Assembly: GCA_050789255.1 (NCBI GenBank) | Contig: JBOZRQ010000017.1 | Span: 1-64,000, forward strand | Reading direction: 5' to 3' | DNA: 64,000 bases | Source of the DNA: JBOZRQ01 sp050789255 | GTDB taxonomy: Bacteria > Bacillota > Sulfobacillia > Symbiobacteriales > Symbiobacteriaceae | Shown here: in pieces, positions 49,282 to 58,624 of the stretch | Numbering within the stretch: position 1 is the first letter of the stretch | Layout of the letters: the number at the start of each line of letters is the position of its first letter | The notes under the pieces: generated by a model | The model's input: the letters and a program-made list of their open reading frames with translations, nothing else | Told to the model about the DNA's origin: nothing | Database searches by the model: none | Program-made: the position numbers and the translations under genes

Positions 49282-51141
49282 ATGAAGCTGAGAATGCCGC
49301 CATCCGTCGCAGGACTCCTTGCGGTGCTCCGGCTCCTGCCCCGGCTTGACCGCTGGAGGCCCTGGCTCTTCGCCATCAGCATGGCGGCGACCGCATCTTT
49401 GCCCATCGCCAGCGGCATCGTCACAGGTGCACTGGTGGGCCAGATTCCCGACGCCGTCGGCGGTGGATGGGCCTCGGAGGCGGGTCGGTCCATGCTCAGC
49501 CTGCTTACCATGCTGGGCGCCCTCATCGTAATCACCCGGGTGGTGACGCCCGTACAGGGCGCCCTGGCCACCACACTTGGGCGCGACCTGGACCGCTACC
49601 TGCAGGAGCGGGCGATGGCGGCGGTCGGGCGCCCCACCGGGATTGCCCACCTGGAGGAGCCGGAGGTCCTCGACCGCCTGCGCCTCGTTCGGGGACTCGG
49701 CATGGATGCCAACCGGCCCAGCCTCGCCATCACCGCCCTGTCGCAGGTCTTGCCGGCCTCGTTTCAGGCGCTGGGGGCGGCCGCCGTGCTGATCTGGTTC
49801 CACTGGTGGCTTGGGCTGCTGTGGCTGGTGATGTGGCCGATCATCCTGTACTATTTGCAGCGGGAGTACAACCGGGTCGGCCAGGTGGTCTACGGGCAGA
49901 GCAGCGCCCTGCGTCGCGCCGAGTACTTGCGTGACCTGGCGATCACAGCGCCGGCAGCGAAGGAGATCCGCCTATGGTTCATGTTTGACTGGCTGGTCGA
50001 CCAGTACGACCACGCCTGGCGGAGCGCCATCGAGCCGGTGTGGCAGGCGCGGCGCCCATCGGGCCGGGTGCTGTTCGGATCCAGCGGCGCCATGGCCGCC
50101 ATCAACCTGCTGTCCTACGGCTTGCTCGCCTGGGCTGCCTCCCGTGGCGACCTGAGCCTCGCAGCCCTGGCGGTCTTCACCCAGGCGCTGGCCCAGGCCA
50201 ACGTCATGATGGCCTTCGATGATGCGACGGCCCATCTATCCTTCGCCGCTGTCGCGGTGCCCAAGATCCTGGCGCTGGAGGCTGAACTCCAGAAGGATAC
50301 GCCAGTACATAGGTCATCTGCGGCTCCTGAGGCTCCAACCAGGGAGATCCGCTTTGAGTCCGTCAAGTTTGGCTACCCGGGCGCCGAGCGTTTCGCCCTC
50401 CAAGAGCTGAACCTGGCGATTGAAGCCGGGCGGTCGCTGGCCATCGTGGGTGAGAACGGCGCCGGCAAGACCTCGCTGGTCAAGCTGCTGTGCGGCCTTT
50501 ACACCCCGACGTCCGGCCGCATCACCGTAGATGATGTCAGCCTGGCGGACCTGGACCCGGCAGCGTGGCGCTCCCGGGTGGCGGTCCTGTTCCAGGACTT
50601 CGCCCGGTATCACCTGTCGGTGCGGGACAACATCGCCTTTGGCGCCCCGCACCTCGCCGGGGATCAGAAGCGACTGGAGGACGCTGCGCAAAAGGCCGGC
50701 GCCCTTGATCTGATCGAATCGCTGCCCAAGCGGTGGGATACCATCCTGTCCAAGGAGTACACCGGCGGCGTCGATCTCTCCGGCGGCCAGTGGCAGCGCA
50801 TCGCCCTGGCGCGGGCGCTCTTCGCCGTGGCGGCCGGCGCCCGGGTCCTCATCCTCGATGAACCTACGGCTGCGCTCGACGTCCGGGCGGAAGCAGAGCT
50901 CTACGACCGGTTCCTGGAAATCACCGCGGGGCTGACGACGATCCTGATCTCCCACCGGTTCTCAACGGTGCGCCGGGCCGACCGGATCGTGGTCCTGGCA
51001 GACGGGGCGGTGGCGGAGGATGGCACCCACGAAGAGCTGCTCGCCCTGGGCGGCCGCTACGCCCAGATGTTCACCCTGCAGGGCGCCCGCTTCTCCGATG
51101 AGGACGCTGAGCCCGAGGATGGGAGGGTTGCCCATGCGTAA
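49282..51141 (+). CDS. ABC exporter half-transporter A
   Basis: 619 residues: N-terminal membrane domain (six helices, about 20-320) and C-terminal ATPase with Walker A GENGAGKTS near 390, VLFQDFARY Q-loop, signature LSGGQWQRIALARAL near 498, Walker B VLILDEPTAALD and ISHRFSTVRRAD. It probably forms a heterodimer with the product of the next gene (8-nt overlap). Similar pairs export peptides or antibiotics. Confidence 0.92.
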   Translation: MKLRMPPSVAGLLAVLRLLPRLDRWRPWLFAISMAATASLPIASGIVTGALVGQIPDAVGGGWASEAGRSMLSLLTMLGALIVITRVVTPVQGALATTLGRDLDRYLQERAMAAVGRPTGIAHLEEPEVLDRLRLVRGLGMDANRPSLAITALSQVLPASFQALGAAAVLIWFHWWLGLLWLVMWPIILYYLQREYNRVGQVVYGQSSALRRAEYLRDLAITAPAAKEIRLWFMFDWLVDQYDHAWRSAIEPVWQARRPSGRVLFGSSGAMAAINLLSYGLLAWAASRGDLSLAALAVFTQALAQANVMMAFDDATAHLSFAAVAVPKILALEAELQKDTPVHRSSAAPEAPTREIRFESVKFGYPGAERFALQELNLAIEAGRSLAIVGENGAGKTSLVKLLCGLYTPTSGRITVDDVSLADLDPAAWRSRVAVLFQDFARYHLSVRDNIAFGAPHLAGDQKRLEDAAQKAGALDLIESLPKRWDTILSKEYTGGVDLSGGQWQRIALARALFAVAAGARVLILDEPTAALDVRAEAELYDRFLEITAGLTTILISHRFSTVRRADRIVVLADGAVAEDGTHEELLALGGRYAQMFTLQGARFSDEDAEPEDGRVAHA

Positions 51142-52915
51142 GAGCATCGCCGCCTTCCGGGCGCTGATCGCCATCGGGTTCAAAGCGGCCCCCTGGCAGG
51201 CCAGCTTTCAGATGCTGACCGGCATCATCATGTCCCTGGGTGGACCGGCAGCGGTCTACTGTGCGAAACTGCTGGTGGATGCCGCGGTCGCCCGGGACCT
51301 CCGGCTGGGCCTGATCGCTGCCACTGGCGCCGCCCTGACGGTGGGCTTGAGTCTGGTCAACATCTTCTACTACGTCGACTGTGTCTTTGTGGTGATCGAG
51401 CGGTCCGGCGCCCTGGCCAACCGCCGTCTGATGGAGATTCTCGGCAAGACCGAAGGGCTGGCCCACTTCGAGCTGCCCGAATACCTCGACCAGGTCCAAC
51501 GCATCCGCGAGGATAGCCACGGCCTGGCCTCCATGGTCAACGCCACGACCGGGGTAATGCGTGCGGCGGTGTCGCTGATCGCCTCCGGCGCCCTGCTCGG
51601 TCGGATGCACCCGGCGCTGTTGGTGCTGCCCATCTTTGGAGTGATCTCCTTCTGGTTCGGCCGGCGCAGCCAGGAGCTTGCGCTTGCCGCCCAGGCGGCG
51701 ACCAGCGAAACGGAGCGGCTCCGCCGACACCTCTTTGAGGTGGGCACCTCCGCTGCGCTTGGCAAGGAGATGCGGATGTTCGGCCTCGCCCGGGTGCTCC
51801 TGGACCGTCATCATACCGTGTCCGAGGACGTGCTGCAGGTGCGCAACCGGGCCACGTGGCAGGGCATGCTCCTGCAGGCGATCGAAGGGGTCATCTCCGC
51901 CCTCGTGTACGTAGGCACCGCTGGCTTGATGCTCACGCTCGCCGTGGCGGGCCGAGCGACCGCCGGCGATGTGGTGCTGGCGATCGGCCTGGCCGTTCAG
52001 TTGGGTGGCGTGGTCCGAGTGGCAGTCTCCTACGGCAACTCGTTTTTGTGGGTGATGAAGGCGGCGAAGCGGTTCGTCTGGCTCGAAGATTATGCACGCG
52101 GCGCCCGTCGAGCTGTAGAGATGCCTGCCCCGGTGCCCGAGCGGCTGCGGGAGGGCATCGACCTCAGCGATCTGACCTTCAAGTATCCAGGCGCCGCCAG
52201 GCCCGTGCTCCACGGGGTATCGGTGTTCCTGCCCGCCGGCAAGGTGGTGGCGCTGGTCGGCGACAACGGCGCCGGCAAGTCTACCCTGGTCAAGCTGCTG
52301 TGCAGCTTCTACCCACCGACCTCCGGACAGATGCTGGTCGACGGCGTCGATGTCGCACGGTTCCCAACCGAAGAGTGGCGCGACCGTACCAGTGCGGCCT
52401 TTCAGGACTTCGCCCGGTTCGAGTTCACCGCCGGGCAGACCGTGGGCATCGGCGATCTGCCGCGGATGGGTAACCTCGGTGCTATCACTTCAGCGCTGGA
52501 GCGGGCCGGGGCGTCCGGTGTCGTGGACATCCTGCCCCGGGGACTCCAGTCCCAACTCGGCTCGGCGTGGGGCGGGGTGGACCTCTCGGGCGGACAGTGG
52601 CAGAAGCTCGCGCTGGCGCGGGGACTGATGCGCACCGACGCCCTGCTGGCGGTCTTCGACGAGCCCACCGCCGCCCTCGATCCGCAGACCGAGCACGCCC
52701 TGTTCGAGCGCTTCGCCGAGGCGGCCCGGGCCGGGCATGACCGGGGCACCATCACCCTGCTCGTCTCCCATCGCTTCTCGACGGTCCGGATGGCGGACCT
52801 GATCATCGTCCTGGATGGCGGCAAGGTGCTGGAAGCCGGCAGCCACCAGGAGCTGATGAACAGGGGCGGCCTCTACGCAGAACTCTACGAACTCCAATCC
52901 AGGGCATACCGATGA
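51134..52915 (+). CDS. ABC exporter half-transporter B
   Basis: 593 residues with the same layout: membrane domain about 20-300, ATPase with Walker A GDNGAGKST near 376, AAFQDFARF, signature LSGGQWQKLALARGL near 485, Walker B LLAVFDEPTAALD and VSHRFSTVRMAD. Both halves share the FQDFAR and LSGGQWQ variants, so they are recent relatives, probably paired. The ATG overlaps the first gene. Confidence 0.92.
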   Translation: MRKSIAAFRALIAIGFKAAPWQASFQMLTGIIMSLGGPAAVYCAKLLVDAAVARDLRLGLIAATGAALTVGLSLVNIFYYVDCVFVVIERSGALANRRLMEILGKTEGLAHFELPEYLDQVQRIREDSHGLASMVNATTGVMRAAVSLIASGALLGRMHPALLVLPIFGVISFWFGRRSQELALAAQAATSETERLRRHLFEVGTSAALGKEMRMFGLARVLLDRHHTVSEDVLQVRNRATWQGMLLQAIEGVISALVYVGTAGLMLTLAVAGRATAGDVVLAIGLAVQLGGVVRVAVSYGNSFLWVMKAAKRFVWLEDYARGARRAVEMPAPVPERLREGIDLSDLTFKYPGAARPVLHGVSVFLPAGKVVALVGDNGAGKSTLVKLLCSFYPPTSGQMLVDGVDVARFPTEEWRDRTSAAFQDFARFEFTAGQTVGIGDLPRMGNLGAITSALERAGASGVVDILPRGLQSQLGSAWGGVDLSGGQWQKLALARGLMRTDALLAVFDEPTAALDPQTEHALFERFAEAARAGHDRGTITLLVSHRFSTVRMADLIIVLDGGKVLEAGSHQELMNRGGLYAELYELQSRAYR

Positions 52916-52933
52916 CACAAGGGGGCCGTCCAC

Positions 52934-53833
52934 TTGCAGATTCCCGACACGTTCACAGCGAAGATCTCCCGAGTCTTCGGCGACGAAGGCCGAGCGTGGC
53001 TGGAGCGCCTGCCGCAAATCCTGGCTGCCTGCCGGCAGCGCTGGGGGCTGACCGACATCCGGGTGGCGCCCGGCCTCTCCTATAACCTGATCTGCTTTGC
53101 TCAGTCACCCACTCACGGAGCGGTGGCGCTCAAGGTTGGGGTGCCCCATCCGGAGCTGTTCTCCGAGATGAAGGCCCTGAAGCTCTATGCCGGGCGCCCC
53201 ATTTGCGCCTGCTACGACGCTGATGAGGAGCTGGGCGCCCTGCTCTTGGAGCGGGTCGCCCCGGGGAACGACCTACGCACCGTGACTTCGGCGTCCGAGC
53301 GCTTCCGGATCGCCGCCGAGCTGTTTGTGACACTGCCCGTCCCTGCGGTGGAGGGGTTCCCCGCATACGCTGACTGGGTCCGGAGGGCGTTCGCCCGGGC
53401 CCGGCGGGAGGGGAGGGCCGGTGCCGACCTGCTCTCCCTGGTCGAGGTCGCCGAGCGCTACTTTTCTCAGATCGATACGCCCGACCGGCCCCAGGTGCTG
53501 CTGCACGGCGACCTGCATCACATGAACATCCTGCAGGACGGCGAAAGCTGGAAGGCGATCGACCCCAAGGGCGCCGTCGGGGTGGCTTGCCTGGAGCCCG
53601 CCCGGTTCATGCAGAACGAGTTCGACATGGGTGACCCTGCGGACCGGCTTGAGCGCCTGGATCAGATGTGTTCCGTCTTTGCGGAGCGCCTGGGCGAGCC
53701 GAAGCGAGTCATGGCGATGTGCGTCTTTGTGGACCAGGTCCTGGGCACGGTCTGGGGCGTGGAGGAGAATGTGGCGCCCTCGGAACTGGCTGCGGCCGTC
53801 CAGCGGTGCCAGGAACTTCTGAACTATTGTTAA
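52934..53833 (+). CDS. aminoglycoside phosphotransferase-like kinase
   Basis: 299 residues. Phosphotransferase motif HGDLHHMNIL near 190 (Brenner motif HGDxxxxN) and IDPKG near 213 (metal-binding Asp) with AVALKVGVPH for the nucleotide Lys and LLLERVAPG hinge, closest in look to the APH(6)/hydroxyurea kinase group that modifies streptomycin-like compounds. TTG start with AAGGGGG 10 nt upstream, 18 nt after the exporter. A drug-inactivating or metabolite kinase beside its exporter is plausible. Confidence 0.82.
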   Translation: MQIPDTFTAKISRVFGDEGRAWLERLPQILAACRQRWGLTDIRVAPGLSYNLICFAQSPTHGAVALKVGVPHPELFSEMKALKLYAGRPICACYDADEELGALLLERVAPGNDLRTVTSASERFRIAAELFVTLPVPAVEGFPAYADWVRRAFARARREGRAGADLLSLVEVAERYFSQIDTPDRPQVLLHGDLHHMNILQDGESWKAIDPKGAVGVACLEPARFMQNEFDMGDPADRLERLDQMCSVFAERLGEPKRVMAMCVFVDQVLGTVWGVEENVAPSELAAAVQRCQELLNYC

Positions 53834-53898
53834 ACGATGGAACGTTTTCTGCATAGCGCAAGTCTTACCTAGGAGATTGTCTTCAGGGGGCAACGCGT

Positions 53899-56703
53899 AT
53901 GCTATGGGTCCGCTGGGGGAAGGCTGTCGGCCAGATGTTGCTGATCTTTCTAGTGGCGGGCATCCTTGCCGTGGTGCTGTTGCATGTACAGGCAGGCTGG
54001 TTGGCGGGGAAGGGGTTCCACGCTGAGGCCTGGCTGAAGGCGACCCAGGCCTATGTAAGGGACCTGGCTGGCGGTGACCTGGGCACGGTTCAGCCCCTGC
54101 GGATGCCAGGCTACAACGTGGCCCGGCCGGTGGGCGAGATCCTCCTGACCGAGGGCAGCCGCAGCCTGATCATCATGCTGGGCGCCCTGGCGGTGAGCCT
54201 GGGTCTTGGCACCGTGACGGGCCTGCTGGCCAGCCGTTTCGGCCCGCGCTGGCTGCGCCAGGGAGTCTTCAGCGTCACCCTGCTGCTGCTCTCCACCCCG
54301 GACCTGCTGCTGGTCCTCCTGGTCCGGCGGTTTGTCATGTGGTCCATCGGGACCTTCGGAATCAGCTTCCTGAAGGTGGGCGCCCTCACGGACCCCGGCG
54401 CCTTTGACTACGTAGTTCCGATCCTCACTCTGGCCGCGGTGCCCTTGGCGGTGACAGCCCGGGTGGCGACGGTGGCGTTCGATGAGGTCCACGAGGAGCT
54501 TTACTTACGCACCGCCCGGTCCAAGGGCCTGGCGCCCTGGCGGGTGGTCTGGACCCACGCCTTCAAGAACGCCTGGATCAAGGTGCTCGCCGCCGCTCCC
54601 CTGATCGCCGGCACCCTGGCGACCGGCCTCGTGGTGGTGGAGTACATCCTCTTCTTCCCGGGCATCGGGCGCCTGCTGGGCCTCATTTTGGAGCGCCGCA
54701 CCGCGCCTCAGCCCGGGGCGGCTGCCTCCATCGCCCTGGCTCTGGTGTTGGTTACCCTGCTGGTGCAGGCGGTGCTCGGCGCCATTCGGCTGGGCCTGGA
54801 CCGGCGCATGGGCGGTGGAGCGGGTGGGGTGGAGGTGCCCCGCATGGCGCCCGTCCCCTGGGCAACGGCCATCCGGGATGCTGTGGCGAACCTGCGGGAG
54901 TTGCCCTACCAGCTGTCGCAGGCGGTCTGGCGGTGGCGGCCTGGGACCTGGCTGCGGGAGTTGCGGAGCAACCCGGCGTTGCTCATCGGGGCCATCGGCG
55001 TCCTGGCCCTGGGCTTTGTCGCGCTCTTTGGCGGGCATTTCGCCAACGTCGAGGCGATCCACAAGGTGCCCCGGTACATCATCCATGAGGACAAGCCCTA
55101 CTTTCCGCCGTACGCGCCGGGGACGCCCGGATACCCGCTCGGCTCGGATTTGGCCGGGCGTGATCTGCTGGCCCGCCTGGTGGTGGGCGCCCGCTACACG
55201 CTCTTCTTTGCCCTCACCGTCACGCCCGTGCGCTTTCTGATCGCATTGCCCTGGGGGCTGCTGGCGGGCTTCCGGGGCCGGGGCTGGGCCGGTGCGAGCC
55301 GCACGCTTGGCCTGCTGGTCACCGCCCTGCCCCTGGTGCTGGTGCCTGTGGCCTTGCTTCCGCCTGAGGTTCCCCTGGAGATGCGCAACCGGGTGGCCGA
55401 CTCCGGCAGCACCCTGATGTTCTGGCAGATCACGCTGGTCCTGGCGGTGGCGGGCGTTCCACGCCTGACGGAGAACATCCGCCAATTGGTAGAGTCCACG
55501 CTGGTCCAGCCCTTCGTGGAGGGCGCGGCAGCTGCGGGCGCCGGGGCCGGGCGGGTCCTGCGGCGCCACGTGCTTCCACACCTGGCGCCGCAACTCTGGG
55601 CCGCCGCTGCAACCGACGTGGCCTGGACCCTGCTCATGCTGGCCCAGCTTGGCTTGTTCAGCATCTACCTCGGCGGGTCGATCTTCGTGATGACTGGCGC
55701 GGAGGTGCTGGGAAACAGCTCGGGCGTCCCTGTGCCCCGCATTCCCGACTGGTCCTCGATGCTCGGGCGCCCCTACGATGTGATCTACAAGGCGCCCTGG
55801 GCGCTCTGGTTCCCGGCGGCCGCCTTCCTGCTGGCCGTGGTGATCTTCAACCTGCTGGCCGAAGGGCTGCGGCGCCGGGCTCAGCGCTTTGCGCCGGCGC
55901 CCGACGTGGCGACGGACCAGCCGCGCGCCCGCCGTCGGCTCGCCCTGGAGTGGGGCGTCGCCCTGCTCGCGCTGCTCGCCGTGGGCGGCGCCACGGTGCG
56001 CTACGGCTTTGCCTCCAAGGCGGTATGGTATGCCGAGGTCCCCTCCGATCCGCTGGGGCGCACCCGCTATACGATGCAGGTGCTGCTCGATGAGATCCAG
56101 GGCTCGGCGGATTCGCTCAACCGGTCGAAGGCCGCCGCTCAGCTGCGACGGGTCATGACCGCCTACCTGGTGGAGGCGCAGGCGTCCAGGCTGAGCGCCA
56201 CGCAGATCCAGGAGGATGCCCGGGGCAGGGTGGATGTCTTTGAGGTGGGCGGGCTCCGCATCGTTTCGACCTTCGTGCCGGGCGCCGTCAAAGGCGGGCA
56301 TATCTTCGTCGCCGGGGCTGGTGAGATCGCCTACATGAACACCGAGGAACGCCCGAACGCCGTCGCGGTGATCGGCGACGGCGTTCGCAGGCGGCTCATG
56401 CTGGCGGGCACGGTGCCGGGGCCAGACAACTGGCAGCTCTCCATCTGGTACGGGCCGACTCAGCTGTTTGATGGGCTCGGGTACTATCGTGACCGGATGC
56501 TCGCTCAGCAGCTCTTCTCGCAGCTCACGCCGGGTTCCGGCGCCAGTCTGCCCATGCAAGGGCAGTTATCCGAGGGGAGGCTTGTGACCACCCAGGGGCC
56601 ACGCAACAGCATCCGCCTGGATCGATCCGGTGACGTGGAGGTCTGTCAGGGCCAGTGCCAGACTGTCCGCTGGACCGGGGACCACTTCGAGGCGGCCCCC
56701 TAG
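53899..56703 (+). CDS. fused DppB-DppC type peptide permease with C-terminal external domain
   Basis: 934 residues. Residues 1-300: DppB-like half with membrane segments and EAA loop ELYLRTARSKGLAPWRVVWT (near 198-217). Residues about 355-670: DppC-like half beginning after a linker, with GSDLAGRDLLARLVVGARYTL (near 414) and a second EAA loop GAAAAGAGAGRVLRRHVLPH (near 540-560). Residues about 680-700 form another helix, followed by a ~230-residue soluble domain not recognised. Such permeases are normally two genes with two ATPases and a binding protein; none is adjacent. ATG at 53899. Confidence 0.85.
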   Translation: MLWVRWGKAVGQMLLIFLVAGILAVVLLHVQAGWLAGKGFHAEAWLKATQAYVRDLAGGDLGTVQPLRMPGYNVARPVGEILLTEGSRSLIIMLGALAVSLGLGTVTGLLASRFGPRWLRQGVFSVTLLLLSTPDLLLVLLVRRFVMWSIGTFGISFLKVGALTDPGAFDYVVPILTLAAVPLAVTARVATVAFDEVHEELYLRTARSKGLAPWRVVWTHAFKNAWIKVLAAAPLIAGTLATGLVVVEYILFFPGIGRLLGLILERRTAPQPGAAASIALALVLVTLLVQAVLGAIRLGLDRRMGGGAGGVEVPRMAPVPWATAIRDAVANLRELPYQLSQAVWRWRPGTWLRELRSNPALLIGAIGVLALGFVALFGGHFANVEAIHKVPRYIIHEDKPYFPPYAPGTPGYPLGSDLAGRDLLARLVVGARYTLFFALTVTPVRFLIALPWGLLAGFRGRGWAGASRTLGLLVTALPLVLVPVALLPPEVPLEMRNRVADSGSTLMFWQITLVLAVAGVPRLTENIRQLVESTLVQPFVEGAAAAGAGAGRVLRRHVLPHLAPQLWAAAATDVAWTLLMLAQLGLFSIYLGGSIFVMTGAEVLGNSSGVPVPRIPDWSSMLGRPYDVIYKAPWALWFPAAAFLLAVVIFNLLAEGLRRRAQRFAPAPDVATDQPRARRRLALEWGVALLALLAVGGATVRYGFASKAVWYAEVPSDPLGRTRYTMQVLLDEIQGSADSLNRSKAAAQLRRVMTAYLVEAQASRLSATQIQEDARGRVDVFEVGGLRIVSTFVPGAVKGGHIFVAGAGEIAYMNTEERPNAVAVIGDGVRRRLMLAGTVPGPDNWQLSIWYGPTQLFDGLGYYRDRMLAQQLFSQLTPGSGASLPMQGQLSEGRLVTTQGPRNSIRLDRSGDVEVCQGQCQTVRWTGDHFEAAP

Positions 56704-58064
56704 CGGGGAAGGTCGAAGACCCAGGGGCCGAAGACCTTCACGCCCACTTGCCGCGCCCGGACGGCGACGGGGTGCACATCGGACGGAAGTTCGCTGTCGA
56801 ACGTCTGACGCCTCTGGCCGTCGATTCCATTAGGATTGTTCGATTCACCGCGCGCACCACCGAACTCATAGACCCGGCCCTGGTCATCGATCACCTCGAA
56901 CTTGGAGACGCCGATAAAACGTTTGTCACCGGGCTTGGCAATCCACTCAAAGGCGATGCGGTTGCCAGAGCGCTCCCACTTGACCAGGGTGATGACGCTG
57001 CCCTCGAACTCCTGGGTGGCCCCTTCCTGGAGCGGCCATGTGAGGTTCACATCCAGGCCTTTGATGGCCATGGGGATCACGAGGCGGGCGGGGGGCTTGG
57101 GGTCAGCCGGGTACGCCTCCAGGTGCTCCCCGTTGATGCTCCCCATGTTGGCATCGCCCGGCAATCGGTCGCCGCCGCTCTCCACATAGTGCTGCTCGGT
57201 CTTGGGATCCCACTGCGAAGGTCCCCAATAGGTGGGCGACTCCTCCCGGAAACTGACGATGGTCTCGGCTGGGGTATAGGTCACCGACTTCAGAGTAAAC
57301 TTGATCCCTTCAATCTCCTGACTCTGGCCGGACACGACCTCCCGGGAGAACTTATCGACCTCGGCTCGGGACGCCTGGACCTTGACCGACAGCCGTTTTT
57401 CAGCGATGCTGACCACGATCTCAAGTTCAGCGGACGGGCTCGAGAGCGGGGTCGACGCAACCGTGCCGATGTATCCGATGGGTGTCCAGACCGGGGGCGC
57501 CTGCCAGTAGGAGGCTCCCACCCCGTCCACCGCGCCGATACCCACGTGCGGTACCGGGTCTGGCGGCGAAGGGGGGAAGAACAGGGAGTCACTGGGACGC
57601 ACCGGCTGTACGTTTTTCGGTTTCTCATCGGGTCCGGGCACGCCCTGGATCTGATAGAGCACGGTGGTGCGGCGAGAGTCCGCCATCACCCCGAGGATCT
57701 TCACCGAGATATCACCATCCTGCACCTGCGCAAGCGTCCCTTGAAGCAGGCCATTCTCGTAGGCCCACTTCATGCCGGCGTCCTTGAGGATGAACTCTGT
57801 GACCGCCGGCCCCACGATGGGCCAGCCAGCGGCGGCGCCCGCCCAGACCGGGAAGGTGAGGTTTCCGACCGCCAGGAGCACCGCTGCAGCTGCGGGGGCG
57901 ATCAGCCAGCGCAACCAGCGGCGGCGCTTCTCGGGCGCCGGGGCCTGCGGGTCGTCCAGACGGGCCATCACCTGCGCCTCCAGGTCCAGCGTGGGTTCGC
58001 CGGCCTGCGCCCAGCGCTTCAGCCCCTGGCCGAGGCGGTGCTCGAAATCGTCGCGTGGCATCAT
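56700..58064 (-). CDS. anti-sigma factor-like protein with DUF4179
   Basis: 454 residues. Short cytoplasmic N-terminus with DFEHRLGQGLKRWA, one helix at about 52-73, then DUF4179 (ILKDAGMKWAYENGLLQ, KILGVMADSRRTTVLYQI) and a DUF5643-like C-terminal beta domain. This is the usual product beside ECF sigma factors in Bacilli/Clostridia, holding sigma at the membrane and sensing an external cue. ATG overlaps the sigma stop by 4 nt (ATGA). Its stop overlaps the fused permease stop by 4 bp from the opposite strand. Confidence 0.85.
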   Translation of the reverse strand: MMPRDDFEHRLGQGLKRWAQAGEPTLDLEAQVMARLDDPQAPAPEKRRRWLRWLIAPAAAAVLLAVGNLTFPVWAGAAAGWPIVGPAVTEFILKDAGMKWAYENGLLQGTLAQVQDGDISVKILGVMADSRRTTVLYQIQGVPGPDEKPKNVQPVRPSDSLFFPPSPPDPVPHVGIGAVDGVGASYWQAPPVWTPIGYIGTVASTPLSSPSAELEIVVSIAEKRLSVKVQASRAEVDKFSREVVSGQSQEIEGIKFTLKSVTYTPAETIVSFREESPTYWGPSQWDPKTEQHYVESGGDRLPGDANMGSINGEHLEAYPADPKPPARLVIPMAIKGLDVNLTWPLQEGATQEFEGSVITLVKWERSGNRIAFEWIAKPGDKRFIGVSKFEVIDDQGRVYEFGGARGESNNPNGIDGQRRQTFDSELPSDVHPVAVRARQVGVKVFGPWVFDLPR

Positions 58065-58546
58065 TGCACTTCCCTCCGCTCTGCCAGTTCCATCTCCCGA
58101 AGTAGCGCCAGCGCCTTGCCCAGCCGGGACTTCACGGTTCCTACCGGGATGCCCAGGCTGTCTGCGACCTCCTGCTGGGACATGTCCAGCAGGTAGCGCA
58201 GAACCACGACGGACCGCAGGTGATCGGCCAGCCGGGCGACCATCTCCCAGATGGCCGTGGCCTCGGGGTCAGGACCCGGTACGCTGTCAGGGATGTACCC
58301 ACTGAGGTCATCGACAGGAAAACTGCGCTGCCGCCGGTCCAGGATCAGCCGGCACCGGTGGATCAGGATCTTCCGCATCCAGGCGCCAAAGGCGTGCTCG
58401 CCGCCCCGCAGTTGGGCAAAGCTCTGGTAGCCGGCGAAGGCCGCCTCTTGCAGGGCGTCCTCTGCGTCGGGCCGGTTTCCCAACATGGCCATGGCGATGC
58501 GCTCAAGGTAGCCCTGGTGGGCCCGGAGCAGCTCAAAGTAGTTCAT
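58061..58546 (-). CDS. ECF sigma factor
   Basis: 161 residues. Sigma-70 region 2 about 10-78 (MLGNRPDAEDALQEAAFAGY, FGAWMRKILIHRC) and region 4 about 105-155 (SVVVLRYLLDMSQQEVADSLGIPVGTVKSRLGKAL). No region 3. Directs RNA polymerase to stress promoters when released by the adjacent membrane protein. A 14-bp palindrome lies 14 bp upstream of the start codon, with GAGAGG as binding site. Confidence 0.93.
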   Translation of the reverse strand: MNYFELLRAHQGYLERIAMAMLGNRPDAEDALQEAAFAGYQSFAQLRGGEHAFGAWMRKILIHRCRLILDRRQRSFPVDDLSGYIPDSVPGPDPEATAIWEMVARLADHLRSVVVLRYLLDMSQQEVADSLGIPVGTVKSRLGKALALLREMELAERREVQ

Positions 58547-58560
58547 GGTGGGTTCCTCTC

Positions 58561-58574
58561 TGACAGATCTGTCA
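58561..58574 (-). promoter_or_regulatory. perfect palindrome before the sigma gene
   Basis: TGACAGATCTGTCA, 14 bp, between the promoter region and the ribosome binding site of the ECF gene; operator-like. Confidence 0.5.
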
Positions 58575-58624
58575 CCCAGAAAGAGCGGCTTCCGGTCGAC
58601 TTCGTTCGCGGGGTGCGAAAGATC

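Noticed and set aside
54505..56559. 684-codon minus-strand frame
   Set aside because: Antisense of the fused permease; Gln/His/Arg/Pro-rich and without family motifs.
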